From Straminergon stramineum (lineage: Eukaryota > Streptophyta > Bryopsida > Hypnales > Calliergonaceae), in the NCBI GenBank assembly GCA_963920665.1, contig OY987268.1, positions 9,550,501-9,614,500 on the forward strand: a stretch of 64,000 nt of DNA. The letters run 5' to 3'. Both the position numbers and the translations under genes were made by a program. This document shows, one piece after another, positions 35,201 through 47,100 of the stretch (positions are counted from its first letter, which is position 1; every line of letters begins with the position of its first letter). A model generated the notes under the pieces. It was not told where the DNA came from, ran no database searches, and saw only the letters and a list, made by a program, of their open reading frames with translations.

Positions 35201-35962
35201 TACTCTTTCTCTTATTAACGAAGTTGGATTGTCAGAGAATCTACACAAAATATTGGTACTCTTTTCGAATAAAAAACATTTTGGCAATTTGACGCTCTTG
35301 AAATCATTGAAAGGAAGAGTAAGCATTACCAGTGATCCGAACATGATGAATAATGCCCGACGTATAATTCAGCGTAGAGTCGAAGGGGTAGAGTTGGCTA
35401 TAAACCTCAACAGACCCCTCTGCAGAACTCGAGTAATCATTTGAAGCAGTTCCGTACTCAACCACACTCTTCACACTCGTGGGATCCAACGGCGTCACTT
35501 TCGGACCCATTTGCCAATCCCCTGCGCCACCAACACAGCAAAATGCACCTTAATGACATTGCAAATTAGGAATTCGTCTGTGCTTTCAAACTTGTTTACA
35601 AACTTGTGTACAAACTTGAGTTCACCCTTGCGTAGAGACTTGAGAGAGAGAGAGGTTGTTTTGCGGGATTCACCTGAGACCCAGGACACCCACATGGCAT
35701 CAGGAGTGGAGAGCGCTATGGCAATCTGCTCGGGGTAAACAGCGGGCACGCGCTTGACCACGCGCGGGTCGTGAAGCGGGAGATCGTCGCTTCCAATGCG
35801 CAGATTCTTATCGAATTCCTTCGTAAAAGGCTTGAACGGCCCATCCAATGTGGTCGGAATGTCGCGTCTCGTCTCAGCCGTCGTGGAAACCGCAAGCGTA
35901 CCAATCAAAAGAAAGAAACAAAACGGGGAGAACACAGCCATTCTATTCCTCGAGAACCCCAT
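32202..35962 (-). CDS. PAP: Purple acid phosphatase (PAP15/23 type), complete copy 2
   Basis: Binuclear metallophosphatase, predicted secreted, releasing phosphate from organic esters; relatives PAP15 and PAP23 act on phytate. Seven exons: 35674-35962, 35330-35521, 34388-34724, 33973-34190, 33368-33558, 32846-33127 and 32202-32354. Phases agree throughout and give 553 residues, the usual length. There is a signal peptide (about 8-30), then a fibronectin-like N-terminal domain. All seven metal ligands are present: D206 (GDLG), D233 and Y236 (GDMSY), N290 (GNHE), H372 (LLHAPWYSS), H409 and H411 (GHVHAYER). The C-terminus has STHLLWTWHRNQD and DQIYIVRQP. Nothing is broken. The upstream region carries a 0.3-kb direct duplication. 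The 3' flank contains a piece of the NSE2 gene. A tandem copy lies at the left window edge. Confidence 0.95.
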
Positions 35963-36780
35963 GGCGCTCTCACCCCCTTTCCGCTTCCCCTCCTGCTGAA
36001 AAAACAGAGCAAAAACGGAGCAGAACAGAGCAGCGTGATCTCAAACACTCGCAATCTGTTCCATCTTGAGGTGGAAAATTTCAAGAAAACATGATAGCAC
36101 AGCTCAATTAAAGAAGTGCGGATCCTTATATTAGCAGGCGTCATGGTCCACTTCTGCTCACAAGAGTCTCGTGCACCAGACTAATACGGCTCTCATCTTT
36201 GCCCTATTCTCGTCATGACTCACGAGAGAAGCTCGTGCCAATAAAGCTTGTGGACGCCAGACGCCAGACGCCAGACTGCTGATACGGCTCTACCGTACCG
36301 ATAGTTTGATTTCAAACAGAGCAAAACAGAGCAGCGTGATCTCAAACACTCGCAATCTGTTCCATCTTGAGGTGGAAAATTTCAAGAAAACATGATAGCA
36401 CAGCTCAATTAAAGAAGTGCGGATCCTTATATTAGCAGGCGTCATGATCCAGTTCTGGTCACAAGAGTCTCGTGCACCAGACTGATACGGCTCTCATGTT
36501 TGCCCTGTTCTCGTCATGACTCACGAGAGAAGCTCGTGCCAATGAAGCCTGTGGACGCCAGACGCCAGACTGCTGATACGGCTCTACCGTACCGACAGTT
36601 TGAAAAGTTGTCACACTAATGGACGAGAAATAAATCCCCATGTAACATACAGCAAATGTACGGTGCCATGCTGGTGTCGTGGGAAAAAAATCCCGCAGGC
36701 AGGTACAGCAGAATGATGTGCGGTACAGGAAGTAAAGCTCGGCGGGACAGTCTCGTCACTGCCGTACCTCAATCTTTCGC
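34610..36780. repeat. Segmental duplication, right copy
   Basis: Counterpart of 1-1690, in the same orientation. It covers PAP exons 1-3 and the upstream region. It is longer because of the extra promoter repeat at 36013-36602 and a 40-bp gain in intron 2 (about 35090-35130). Homology fades near 36780 (AGCTCGGCG and CCTCAAT still shared). Confidence 0.92.
36013..36602 (-). promoter_or_regulatory. Directly duplicated 0.3-kb PAP promoter / 5' leader segment
   Basis: Two units, about 36013-36304 and 36315-36602, are nearly identical in direct orientation. Each has ACAGAGCAGCGTGATCTC, CAATCTGTTCCATCTTGAGG, AGCACAGCTCAATTAAAG and a CGCCAGA heptamer run (three copies in the first unit, two in the second). 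The left PAP copy has a single such unit. The unit adjoins the start codon side, so it probably includes the 5' untranslated leader and part of the promoter. Effect on expression is unknown. Confidence 0.85.
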
Positions 36781-37355
36781 ACACATAACCAATGAGGCAA
36801 TGAGGCAGGGGTCCTTTTTGCATCCTTGAAAAGGCCACCCGTTCAGGGACTCAGTCGGGGGCGGTGGACTTCACCGACGATAGATGGGATCGGCAGTCCA
36901 GAGGAACTGGACTCCCATTCCACTGATCATACGTGAGGTCCACCAGCCCCAATTTCACATGTAAAGCCGGCTCTTCCACTGGGCACCCCAAAATGTGCCA
37001 TTGACCCTAAACCACCATCTTCACTCTATGTATATCTCCAAAATTAATTGTGTACCTATGTGGAAGAAACACTTTTAAAACCAAACTTTGTTATTCCTTA
37101 ACTTTTGCATAGAGAATCCAAAGGTCATGTTCTTTGGTGTGTTGGAAGCTCCCTTCACTTGCCAATAAGAAAATATAAAAATTTGATTAGTCTGATAATA
37201 GTAATTAGGCACAGTAGCAATTAGTGACAATTTTGGGGGTACCCACCTATGGTTCTTCAACCAACCCCAATCCTTGATTAGTCCTTCCTTAGGCATCTAG
37301 GGAGGCATAATACCTTCTTAGCATGGGAGGGCCATTGCTTGGTTATACAATGTTA

Positions 37356-37667
37356 GAGCATCACTAGCCATTCGCAATCAATTGAGTGAGCTCGACAAAT
37401 TTGCAATTCTAGGCTTCTGCAATCCCGCTCAATGGCCACACTTGTTGCTCTTCCATTCATTCCTGCTAAATGGACACACCAAGTGCCATTGCAAGCCAAT
37501 TGCAACACAACAAACTATAGTTGACACCTTAAGTCTATTCTATCAACCCACTTGGAGTGAATGTTGTATTATAGTTTGGAGAGCCGAATTTGGTGTAGAT
37601 GGGCTCCTTCCATCTTTAGCAAGGGATCCAATAGGGACATCTTTGTCGCCAATGGCTAGCGATGCTC
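37356..37667. mobile_element. Tourist-like (PIF/Harbinger) MITE
   Basis: A 312-bp element with ends GAGCATCACTAGCCATT and its inverse AATGGCTAGCGATGCTC. TTA lies on both sides (37353-37355 and 37668-37670), the target duplication of PIF/Harbinger elements. It has no transposase. The plus-strand ORF inside has no recognisable motif. Confidence 0.85.
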
Positions 37668-37670
37668 TTA

Positions 37671-40199
37671 TGCAGTGAAAAAAATAGTGAATCTTCAAAT
37701 AGTCCATTCAAAGTGCTTGTTGATGGAATAGGAAGGTAACTAAAAAGAAAAAAAAAGAAAAAATTAGCATCTCAAGGGAGAATGGAAAAAATGCATCACT
37801 TGTTGTGGAGTTCAAAAGTAAATTGTGAGTTTTTTCCTAAGGTTACTTTAACCAGTCTCAAATTGCACTAATTTTTCCTATTAGTCTGTGTGACAGTAGT
37901 TACCACAATTACACTATTATGAATTACTACAAGATCAAATTTTCCTTCAATTGTACTATCTTGTACCAACTTTTTCAAAATGAAATTTTGGGGTGACACT
38001 AATTTTCTAGGTGATGCTAATCCAATATAACCTTTACTATTAGGTCAAATCATTGGAGGATTAATTACATTTGGCAAATTGTTGCTGAAATGAGATCAAT
38101 CTCATTTGGACATTGGCTACCTTAGCATTAAAAAAAATAGCAAAATGTGGATGAGATTGTGAAGTACCTCTCAAAAAAATTATAATGCACGAATATTAGG
38201 ATGAAAGATATTGATATTAGAAAGATGCTACATATGAATGTACACATAATTACACTTACTTGACTTTATCCAATTTTGTTGTCCATGAATACATTTCTAG
38301 GATACTCGTCAATGCACTACAATAAGGAAATCATAAATTGGTTGCCTTAAAGGTTTTAAAAGACCAATTTTGGCATCAAGATAGTGTTTTGTGTATTTCT
38401 ATATACATGGTGCAAGAATTGTGGTAAGATAATGACACCTAATTCAATTCAAATCAACAATTGAACATTGTTCCTATCATTAAATTACCAATTCTTTTCT
38501 TGAATCTTGTTGAAAGTCTAAAGATGATCCTAGATTTTCTTATGCATTTTTTGGTCATCATAAGAATAAATTATGAAGTTTCAAAGTGTTGAAGATAGAT
38601 GTATCCAAAAGTGACCTTAGTCTCTCATAAATAAAGATCCTACATTTTAGATAAGAATTTGTAGGGGTCGGTTTCAAAAAGGGCTCATTACATTTGTAGC
38701 CATCTTATTTGACATAGAAGGTGCATGAATTGAAGCATACATTAGTGACAAAATTATGGCCTCATATTTAGCCAAATCTACTGGCACATGGGACTCTCAA
38801 TTTAGGATCATTATTGAGCTTCCAATATATCTAAGGAGCTCCAAACTAATAACATGTCTTACTTATATGGTGCCTTGTTTGAGGATGATAAGAATCAAAT
38901 GCTAAAATGACATCCAAATGAAAGATGCTAATTGTTGAATCATCAATGCAATGGAGTATGTCTTGCCATATTTTAGTATTGCTATTTGAATTTTGCTATT
39001 CTTATTGCTATTTTAAATTTAGGGCTTAAGTATATAACAATGGAGGGTTGATTTCCTATAATGCCAAAATAAATTAATTTGCAACATGATGTTCTATACT
39101 ATTGTACAATTAACACATATAGAGAAAATTTCAGAATTTTTAAGCATATTTTGTATTTGATGTGAAATTTTCTCACTTTTTCAAAGAAGTCACATTAAAT
39201 TCAAATTTTCACAAAAGATATGAAAATCTTGCGACTCACAAAAGACATGTGATTACATCTTTGAAAAATAACTTTAAAAAATTTCATTCATATATAGTTG
39301 TAAAATGGGAGCATACATAGAAAGGGACTTTGAAGTTTGAAAACATTGTCATAGGCTTGTCTTTTCATGGGTAACATCTACACCATGCATTGGGGACACC
39401 AATTTTGGGGAAAACCGCTAGTTAGTTCATTATTAGCCCGTGGAATTGGGGGAAAAAATGGTTGCAATTTGAAAACATTACCAAAAAAAGTGAAAAAATC
39501 TACAGAATTTCTATTTAGAGTAAAATATAGAGAAAACCCAAACTCTGGTACTTGGAAAACCAGTTCAATATTTGAATCAAAGAAAAATAGGTGATAAAAC
39601 TCAAGAACTATATTGAACGCTAGGGGACACTCTTACCTACACAAGGTGAGCTGAAGTTTGTTGACATTGAGAGCTCTCATGTCAACACGTGCTACACTGT
39701 TGGATTGGGGTTTAAGCTTAATTGAAGTTACATCTACTAAAGTTGCCTTAGCTCTATAGTAGATGGTGTGGGATATTTCACACCCAACAAGTACTTCATC
39801 AGTAGTTAACCCCTCATCGCCCAAAGTCCAAACGTGTGTAAAAGCATCCTTGCTTTTCAAGTGCTATAAGTCTAAATTTTAGTGAAGTATGAAAATCTCA
39901 ACCATATAATCTTGTAGTGTGCGTGTTGTAGATGGTGTGACACAAATTTGGGGTCATTTGACCATATAGATTGCAAGATTATAATGTTTTAGTCTTGAAA
40001 AAAGATGCTGAAATTTTCTTAAAAACACATTTGGAGGTGAAATTCGATTTCTAAACCTACTCAAATGAAAAAAAATTTAACTGAAAAGTGATTCAAAACC
40101 CAAGGACAAAAATCTTGGTAAAAAAAAATATCATTCAATTGACTCATTGTTTTTGCAAAATTGTTTTGAAATGTCAAAAAAACAATGAAAAAAGTAGCA
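37671..40199. other. Gene-free AT-rich DNA between PAP and NSE2
   Basis: No gene is supported. It contains a dispersed repeat at 39418-39545 shared with 2596-2720. A CACTACAATAAGG sequence at 38317 looks like a transposon end but has no partner. The rest is unassigned. Confidence 0.45.
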
Positions 40200-40740
40200 A
40201 AAAATCACACCTATGGCTAAACTTCCTTCTACTAAAATGCTTCTCAGTCACTCATTACCTCTTGGATTGATATGAAAATTTAACCACGCAAACTAAATTA
40301 GTATGTAAAACTTTTCCAACAAAAATGATTGAAAATGGACCACATATGAAGAAGTTATAAGTTGCGGAAGTTCACTATAATGCAAAAATGTTTGCATTTT
40401 GAACTTCGAATTGCTCCCAAACATTTAAAGCAAATTGGTTTGACATGTAAATTTTACTAAATAACTAGACCTTAAGAGGAACAAAACCCAACAAATTTTA
40501 TTGAAAACAAACATTTTATGAAAAAGTTACAAGCCCAAAGTTGTAGCCATTAGAATGCAATGTGGTGAACTCTAATTAAACCTATGAACTTCAAAGGGCT
40601 CTCAAAAACTCAGTAAATCTTGGATTGATTTGAAAATTTTACCAATGAAACTAGACTAGCATGTTCAACTTTTCCAAACAAGTTTTTATTGAATTTAGAC
40701 ATCGGATGCAAAAGTAACAGTACTTTGAATATGACTGCTA
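40200..40740. repeat. Degenerate tandem repeat of about 182 bp, three units
   Basis: Three units start near 40260, 40440 and 40622. Each contains a TTGATTTGAAAATTT-like word, then ACTAAATTAG or ACTAGAC, then TTTTCCAACAA, ATTGAAAA, and later AAGTTATAAG or AAGTTACAAG. They are diverged. The pattern is common in LTR regions, but no retrotransposon is identifiable. Confidence 0.6.
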
Positions 40741-41371
40741 GACAATGTGAGGACACTTTTCATCCCCTTGGACGATGAGGGTTAAGTGGACAATTGGAGG
40801 CTCAATGTGATGAGCAGGATGGAGCAAGGTACATGAAAAACATAATCCAAAATATCCTATGACTAAGGCTCATTGTCTCTAAGCTTGAATCATATCCAAG
40901 TTGCAACAACATCACTTGAATCTCAACAATTTTCTCTTCCCACATGTTGCATCACTTGCCTGCACATTACCGTAAAGATTTCCACTGAACTGTAATAAGA
41001 AGGGCTGACTACTTCAGTGAGATCCTTCAGTTCAACATGCCCAAGACGTGACGGCATCTAGAATTCTGTTATTATGCCATTCAAAGACTATTCTCCCCAT
41101 CCAAGCTATGGGTCGAAGTTGGCTTGATAACACCAAGTAACTAAAGGTTGTCTTCACAACAACACAAAAGGGCTTGGGAATGAAAATTGATGGCCTATCA
41201 AAATACAAGCCTGCAGTGAAAGGCTTGGGGTCTTCAAAATCACCTCGCAATGGGAAGCATGATGTCTGAAAGACAAGCTTCAAATTTTGGTAGTGATCTT
41301 TAATGGCACTACCAAATAATGTGGCGCATTTGGGCATTCCATTGAAAAGGAGTTGTTGTTACTTGTAGTAT

Positions 41372-44107
41372 TTAGTCATCATCACTGTCATCAATGTTCA
41401 CAAGGTCTTGCAACATGCGGCTTTCCCACATGGTTGCTTTGATCTGGCGGAGCTCCTCTATGTCTTGCCAAAGGCGACTGTCAGTGACCAATTTATTCTC
41501 TGCTAGTAGCGCTCGGCACCCTGTACACCACCACCACCACTAGAGAGCATTATGGACAGAGCGTGGTTTTCTTGTGAGGAAAAAAGACAATGTTGTTTTC
41601 ATTGTGGCATTTGTTTTTGTTCCAAAAATCCCCTTAGAAGACCCTCCTATTAGATTCTCAAAGTTCTTAATGTTAGCAATAATCTAAAAGGAATGTTTGT
41701 GAGAGTCTTAGAAATTAATAATCGAAGTACAATCTTGCTAACTTAGTGTTGACATATACCATTAATAACATTTGCATTAACTTGACATTAACTCAAACTC
41801 TCAAAGTGAGGACTATACAAATCTAATGTCTATTAGTTTGTCATTATTAGTTTTGTCAAACTAAATCATAGGACTTTTGTAATGATGATGGTATGAATAA
41901 GGTTGGTGTACCTGGAGATGCACACAAGCAGAAGCCGTCTTTTTCCATGCTTGATATGAAGTTCAGAGCTGATGATCGGTCATATATATGTTCACATTCT
42001 TCACTGCATCAACATCAAACTAAGATTCTATCAATTGTCTGAAATTTTATAATAAGTCTTATCTTTATCAGTCAAAATAAACTAGCATTTGAGAGGACCG
42101 ATATTAAGAATGATGATATTGTGTGCAAAAAACTTCAGTAGAATAAAAATCTACAACAATCTTCAAGGAAATATTGCCTTGCAAGATTTTAATTAGAGTT
42201 GCTATCATCTAAGGCTTAAAATCATGTCCCTTCAAAAGTTTTGGCTTTGTTTGTAGAAGTGAAAAATTTCTCCTTATGAAGGTTTGCATTTTGCATAACT
42301 AGAAATCAAACACAACCTTTATTCCATTGGAAGTAGTAAGAAGGAAAAAAAAAATAGAGAGAAAATGTAACCTGCGAACTGGGTCTTCAAGATCAACTAC
42401 TGGAATCCCGCTGACAGGGCAAACAACATTAAGCACTGAATATGAAGAGTGCGTCATATATACATCATTTTCTTCCCCTTCATCAATTTGTTTTCCTGCT
42501 TTTCGGCAACAGCACTGCACCCAAAAGCAAGCACACACAAAATTCATTCCATTGTTGTCCTGAAGATTCTACATCTTTTCATAAACAATGTCCACAATTA
42601 ATTCGATTATGAACATTTGTAAACATTCAACTCAAATTACTTCCTACAACATGACACAACAAAGATGATAGCTAGCGCTTGATGAATTCAAGCAACACTT
42701 GCCAATGTAGAAGGGTCTAGTATTAAAAATTAATGTATTATAGATGGAGAGAGCTATCAAGAGATCACTCATATACAAGCGCCAAATATGTTGAGATCAA
42801 ACTTTATCACGATGTTTGAATTCTTAAACAATCTTTCATAATGAGAGGTTGTAGATCACAATTTCTATCAAAAAGGGAGAATGAATCCCATTTCCATTAA
42901 AAAAATGAATAGCCATAGACATTTAGCCAAGTCAAGTTTACACCTAACTAGCTAATAAATCCAATCAAGTGTGTAAACAAATTAGTTGTTGGTGCCAGGG
43001 TTAGAATGGAAGACGAGATCAAACCCCTAATCATTTTATTTCCTCTACCTTACATCAGAAACCAAGCCATACCTGGCACCCAGTGCTACCCTCACGATTA
43101 GTGTACTCTTGAAGCTCCGACAATCCCTCGTCATCATAAGCCAAGTCCTTCATTGCATTTCTCACATTTGGGGGTCGAAATTGCGACTTCACATCCTCTT
43201 CAACACTTGAATCGCCTGGGCTGCAAATGGAAACTTCGGCGAGGTTGTTGATAACTCCATCTATGGTGGCTCTCACTGCACTAGCAGAGGAGTCGATGAT
43301 ATCCTCATTAGCAACATTAAGCGTTGTCATTGCATTTCTTGCTATAACAGTGGCACTGTGATCAACGTTTTTACCACCATCGTAGCTATCTCCAACCGTT
43401 TCCCCTTGTTCCGTCTGGTATTTAATGTCACTCCCATCTATGATATCAGATGCCTCCCCTAATGCACAACCCGCATACATCTTCTCTTCCTCTTCCAGCC
43501 GCTTCTTCAACTCGACAAATTCAGAATGCTTCCTTGCCTTACTTTCATCGTCTTCTTCCACATTAACACCTTCTAGTATGAACTTGACGTGAAAATCCTG
43601 GAGAATCTTTTGTTGTCCCTCTGTCAACCTGTCATGAATCTCTCTCACTTCCTTCTTCACCAGGGCCGGTTTCACTACAGCTCCTTCCACACCTTTGTGT
43701 TTCAGAGCAATTCTCCTAATGGACACATCTTGCTCTAAGTTTGGTTTCAGATTTTCATTCTCAAATTCTTCTTCTGTTACAATCTCAACTTTGGGCTTCT
43801 CCAAGGGACTATCACCCTCTCGGGTTACTGACTTGGAAACTTGAAAACATTTTACCTCATAATCAATAGGATCCTTAAATAGAGTCGGTTGGCCTATGGA
43901 TTCATCAGATACTATTGGCAATATATCTTTCCTAAGCAAGCTCTTCTCTTCCTCCTGGGGCAACCGTAACATCTGAAGCCCATCCAGATCCTCTGACTTT
44001 GTATTGTCGATCTTCGTCTTTGTGTCTTTCTGATTTTGGTCTACGATAGAGTCCTCCATTTCGTTGCTTAAGTTCCCCATTTCTTCACCCAAATCCTCCA
44101 TTGCCAT
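41372..44107 (-). CDS. MMS21: E3 SUMO-protein ligase NSE2/MMS21-like
   Basis: SP-RING SUMO ligase of the SMC5/6 complex, acting in the nucleus in DNA repair and cell-cycle control. Four exons: 43073-44107, 42372-42514, 41912-42003 and 41372-41520. Phases fit and give 472 residues. The C-terminal SP-RING reads CPVSG (C377), DLEDPVRR, CEHIYDR (C397, H399), then CLCASPGC (C421, C426). The family's LV.D..L...IEELR tail follows as KLVTDSRLWQDIEELR, ending in an acidic SDDD. The first 345 residues are a long acidic, Glu/Lys-rich extension with a predicted coil near EFVELKKRLEEEEK. That makes it nearly twice as long as the Arabidopsis protein as I recall it. The ATG at 44107 is the first in the frame, but an additional 5' exon cannot be excluded. 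A fossil of its 3' end is at 31961-32163. Confidence 0.88.
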
Positions 44108-47100
44108 TCTCTGGGTTGCAAAACTTACAGTCTTGTTGCAAGCAACTCCTTCATAGCCAGGTAACCAGGTTGCTTCAGTGTATTTACAGTGAGCGCATTC
44201 TTAAACTACAAAACGAACATGTAATGAGTTAATAACTAGCAAGGTTACTTTGAAACTCATAACATATAGCGGTTATATTACAAAAAACAGAGTAAAATAT
44301 GCTCGAAACAATGAGTTGGAGCAACACTTGGTAACAAATTTAAGATGAGAGCAATTTTGCGGAAAATAAGAATTGCAAGAGATTGCCAATATGGTTACGA
44401 CAAGCTAAAACAACGCAAGGTGTTGTTAAACCTATTTTCATAAGTAGCATGCCTTCTAAAGCTGAGAGTGACAAAAAAACATCTTCTTCACCAAAATTCA
44501 AACTTAGATTTGTAAAATGTACCACGTCATAAAAGAAATGGAAGATCTCTCACAATGAGATGGGTCTTTATGGCAATTCAAAAGTGATAAAAGTCACAAA
44601 ATCGACAAGTGAATGTGACCACGAATTGTAAGAAAGATGAGTCTATTATAGAAGTAGGGAGGAAGTGAAGGTTGAAGCAGATTCAAAAGGACATCAAGTT
44701 TCAAAACTTTTAAAAGGAAGAAATACATAGCAAGCCTTCCAGTAGTGTCTATTGGAACCCAAGGGGCAGGCAATCACAAACCCTACACCCCTACAGAATA
44801 GGAAAACAACAACAATAGTTCCATAGTGTCCTATCCCTACCTATACAATCTAGATTGATTGTCTATAATGCACAATTTCTTTTCAAAATTAAACACAATG
44901 CATGAACACACTATGAATTTGAATAATTCCTCTCCAAAGCATCTTCTAACCCTAGAGACAATCTCTCTAGTCCTTGCAAAGGATAACCACATAAACATTG
45001 CCTCTATGAAGTACATAAATAGAAGATATTCCAATTCAATAAAGAAGACTAAATTGGTAAACAATTTTGAGCAACAGGTGTGACATGAGAGAGAAATTAT
45101 TCCATAGTTGGTTAACCCTTTCGGAGGAGAGGAATTGGGGGTGGACTTCATAAAATTCCTCCTCCTCCTTCTCCTCTTCTTCATTCTTCAATGCTTGCGC
45201 ATTTTTGAAGAAATGCTCTTACCGTTGCTAGTCCATTGACAAGATGTAAAAATTTTCATTTCCAGCATGACCCAAACCAAAACCCCACCTTACAAACATT
45301 TGCAAATATATAGAAACTTGCACCGATTTACAATTCCCATGGACTTATGCAATTACAATCTCAAACTTGGTCTAAGTATCCAAGCATGATCAAATATCAC
45401 CTTCTGAAAAGTAGAACTCCTTCCATCAAGATGTCGACAAACCCTAATCACAATATAAAAACCCTCGAATGAGAAATGGAGCATTGCAGTACCTCAAACG
45501 TTGTAGTAAGTCTTTCGTGTAGAAGCCATTGCTGCTTTGGAATCACAACCCCGTTGCCACAATCAAAGGCACGTCTCATCCTGCCCTCCTTTCTCGAGTT
45601 CTTCTTTATAATTTCTTTGCAGCTCCGCTAGGTACTTGGGTACTAAACCCTCAATCCTTAATTTCTCTCAAATTCTCTCAATCTTTTTCAATCTCAATCA
45701 AACTCTATCAATTTTGATCAACTATGTTTTTGATGCACAACGCAAGAGTAAATTCAAGAATTCGTAAACAACTTCATTACTTGAGCTGGGCTAAGAGAGT
45801 CCTGAGCTTGGAGCAATATTTGTTGCATAGGAGTGAGATTTTGCAAAAATTAATTTTTAAATTTTTCCATCGTGTGCCTTTGGGTTTGGGTTGTGCAGAC
45901 TTGATTTGAGGGACCCTCTCTAAAGTTGAGGTAGCAACGTAGATGAGTATCGGTGATGGGAGACTTCAAAAGATTAGTCTTCATATCTCAAGATAGATGG
46001 GAATTTGTAAGCACCGTCCTTCACCTAATTTATGATGGCCTCTACACTCAACCCTCTCTAATTGCACAATTTGTAATTGCTCACAGTCTTAACCTTTAAA
46101 TGCCCAAGCCTTTCCAAGTGTGTTTTGACTACGAAAAAAGAGCATGGGTTTATAGTTATCTCCAATGAAGCAAATCTTTTTTTTCAAAATCTAATTGTAT
46201 AGATGTTCAAAGAGCTTGCTTATTAGTATGCACGCCAATTTTAAGTATGAAATTGCATAGGAGTTGTGAGATTATAATAAGAGAAATGTACATTTTCTAT
46301 TTTTAGTATGTTGCTCCTTCCCACAATGTTTCAAAAATTTGCATATAAAAGTTTTTTGAAATTAGAGGTGACATGAATGACTAAAAATTGTGTTATCACA
46401 CTAAAATGCACTTCCAAAAACCTTAAGTTCAAATGAAGAGCTATCAATCATAATCCACCTTGCAATTGTTGAAATGCAATTTTTTTATTATAAGTAGAAA
46501 TTGCAAATAACTCCAAATCACCACTTCCATGATTATCAATGGTGATAATCATGAAAACATTTTACTCCTTCTATTGGAAGCATTCTAAAAAAAATGGATA
46601 AGTACAATTTTTAAAATCTTAAATTAAGTAAAATTGGCAAACTTTGCTCAAAGTCGGGAAATTAGCAAGCTTTATTCTTCACTTATGGTACATATATGCC
46701 TTTGAAGACCTCTCAAAAATCAAATATTTACCTTTTTCAAAGAAAAATAAAAGTTTTCAATAGTTAACCTTCAAAACTATCCATAATTTTTTTATAATGG
46801 TCAATGGAATTTAATTGCCCATTCCAAAATAAGCCTAAAATTTCACATTAACCATAAATGATCGATTGGGCACTTGGGGGTTAATATCATTTCATACAAA
46901 TTTGATTGCATCTCCTCTAGCACTCTTCCATGACATCAAATCATAGACTATGATAATATTGTTGGTCTTGAAACCAACCTAAATGAAGAGTCTGTTGGAT
47001 TAGAGATATATAGTTCAAATATCCATGTCTAGTGGACATGAGTAGGCAAGGGCTCAATAATGCTAGTGTGTTAGAGCATGAAAATGCAAGCATGTGAAGC

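Noticed and set aside
38317..38345. CACTACAATAAGGAAATC as the end of another CACTA element
   Set aside because: No inverse end or 3-bp duplication was found within several kilobases.
45529..45909. Two short plus-strand ORFs upstream of the CDPK region
   Set aside because: No recognisable domain, no splice-compatible partner exon, and composition like the surrounding AT-rich DNA.
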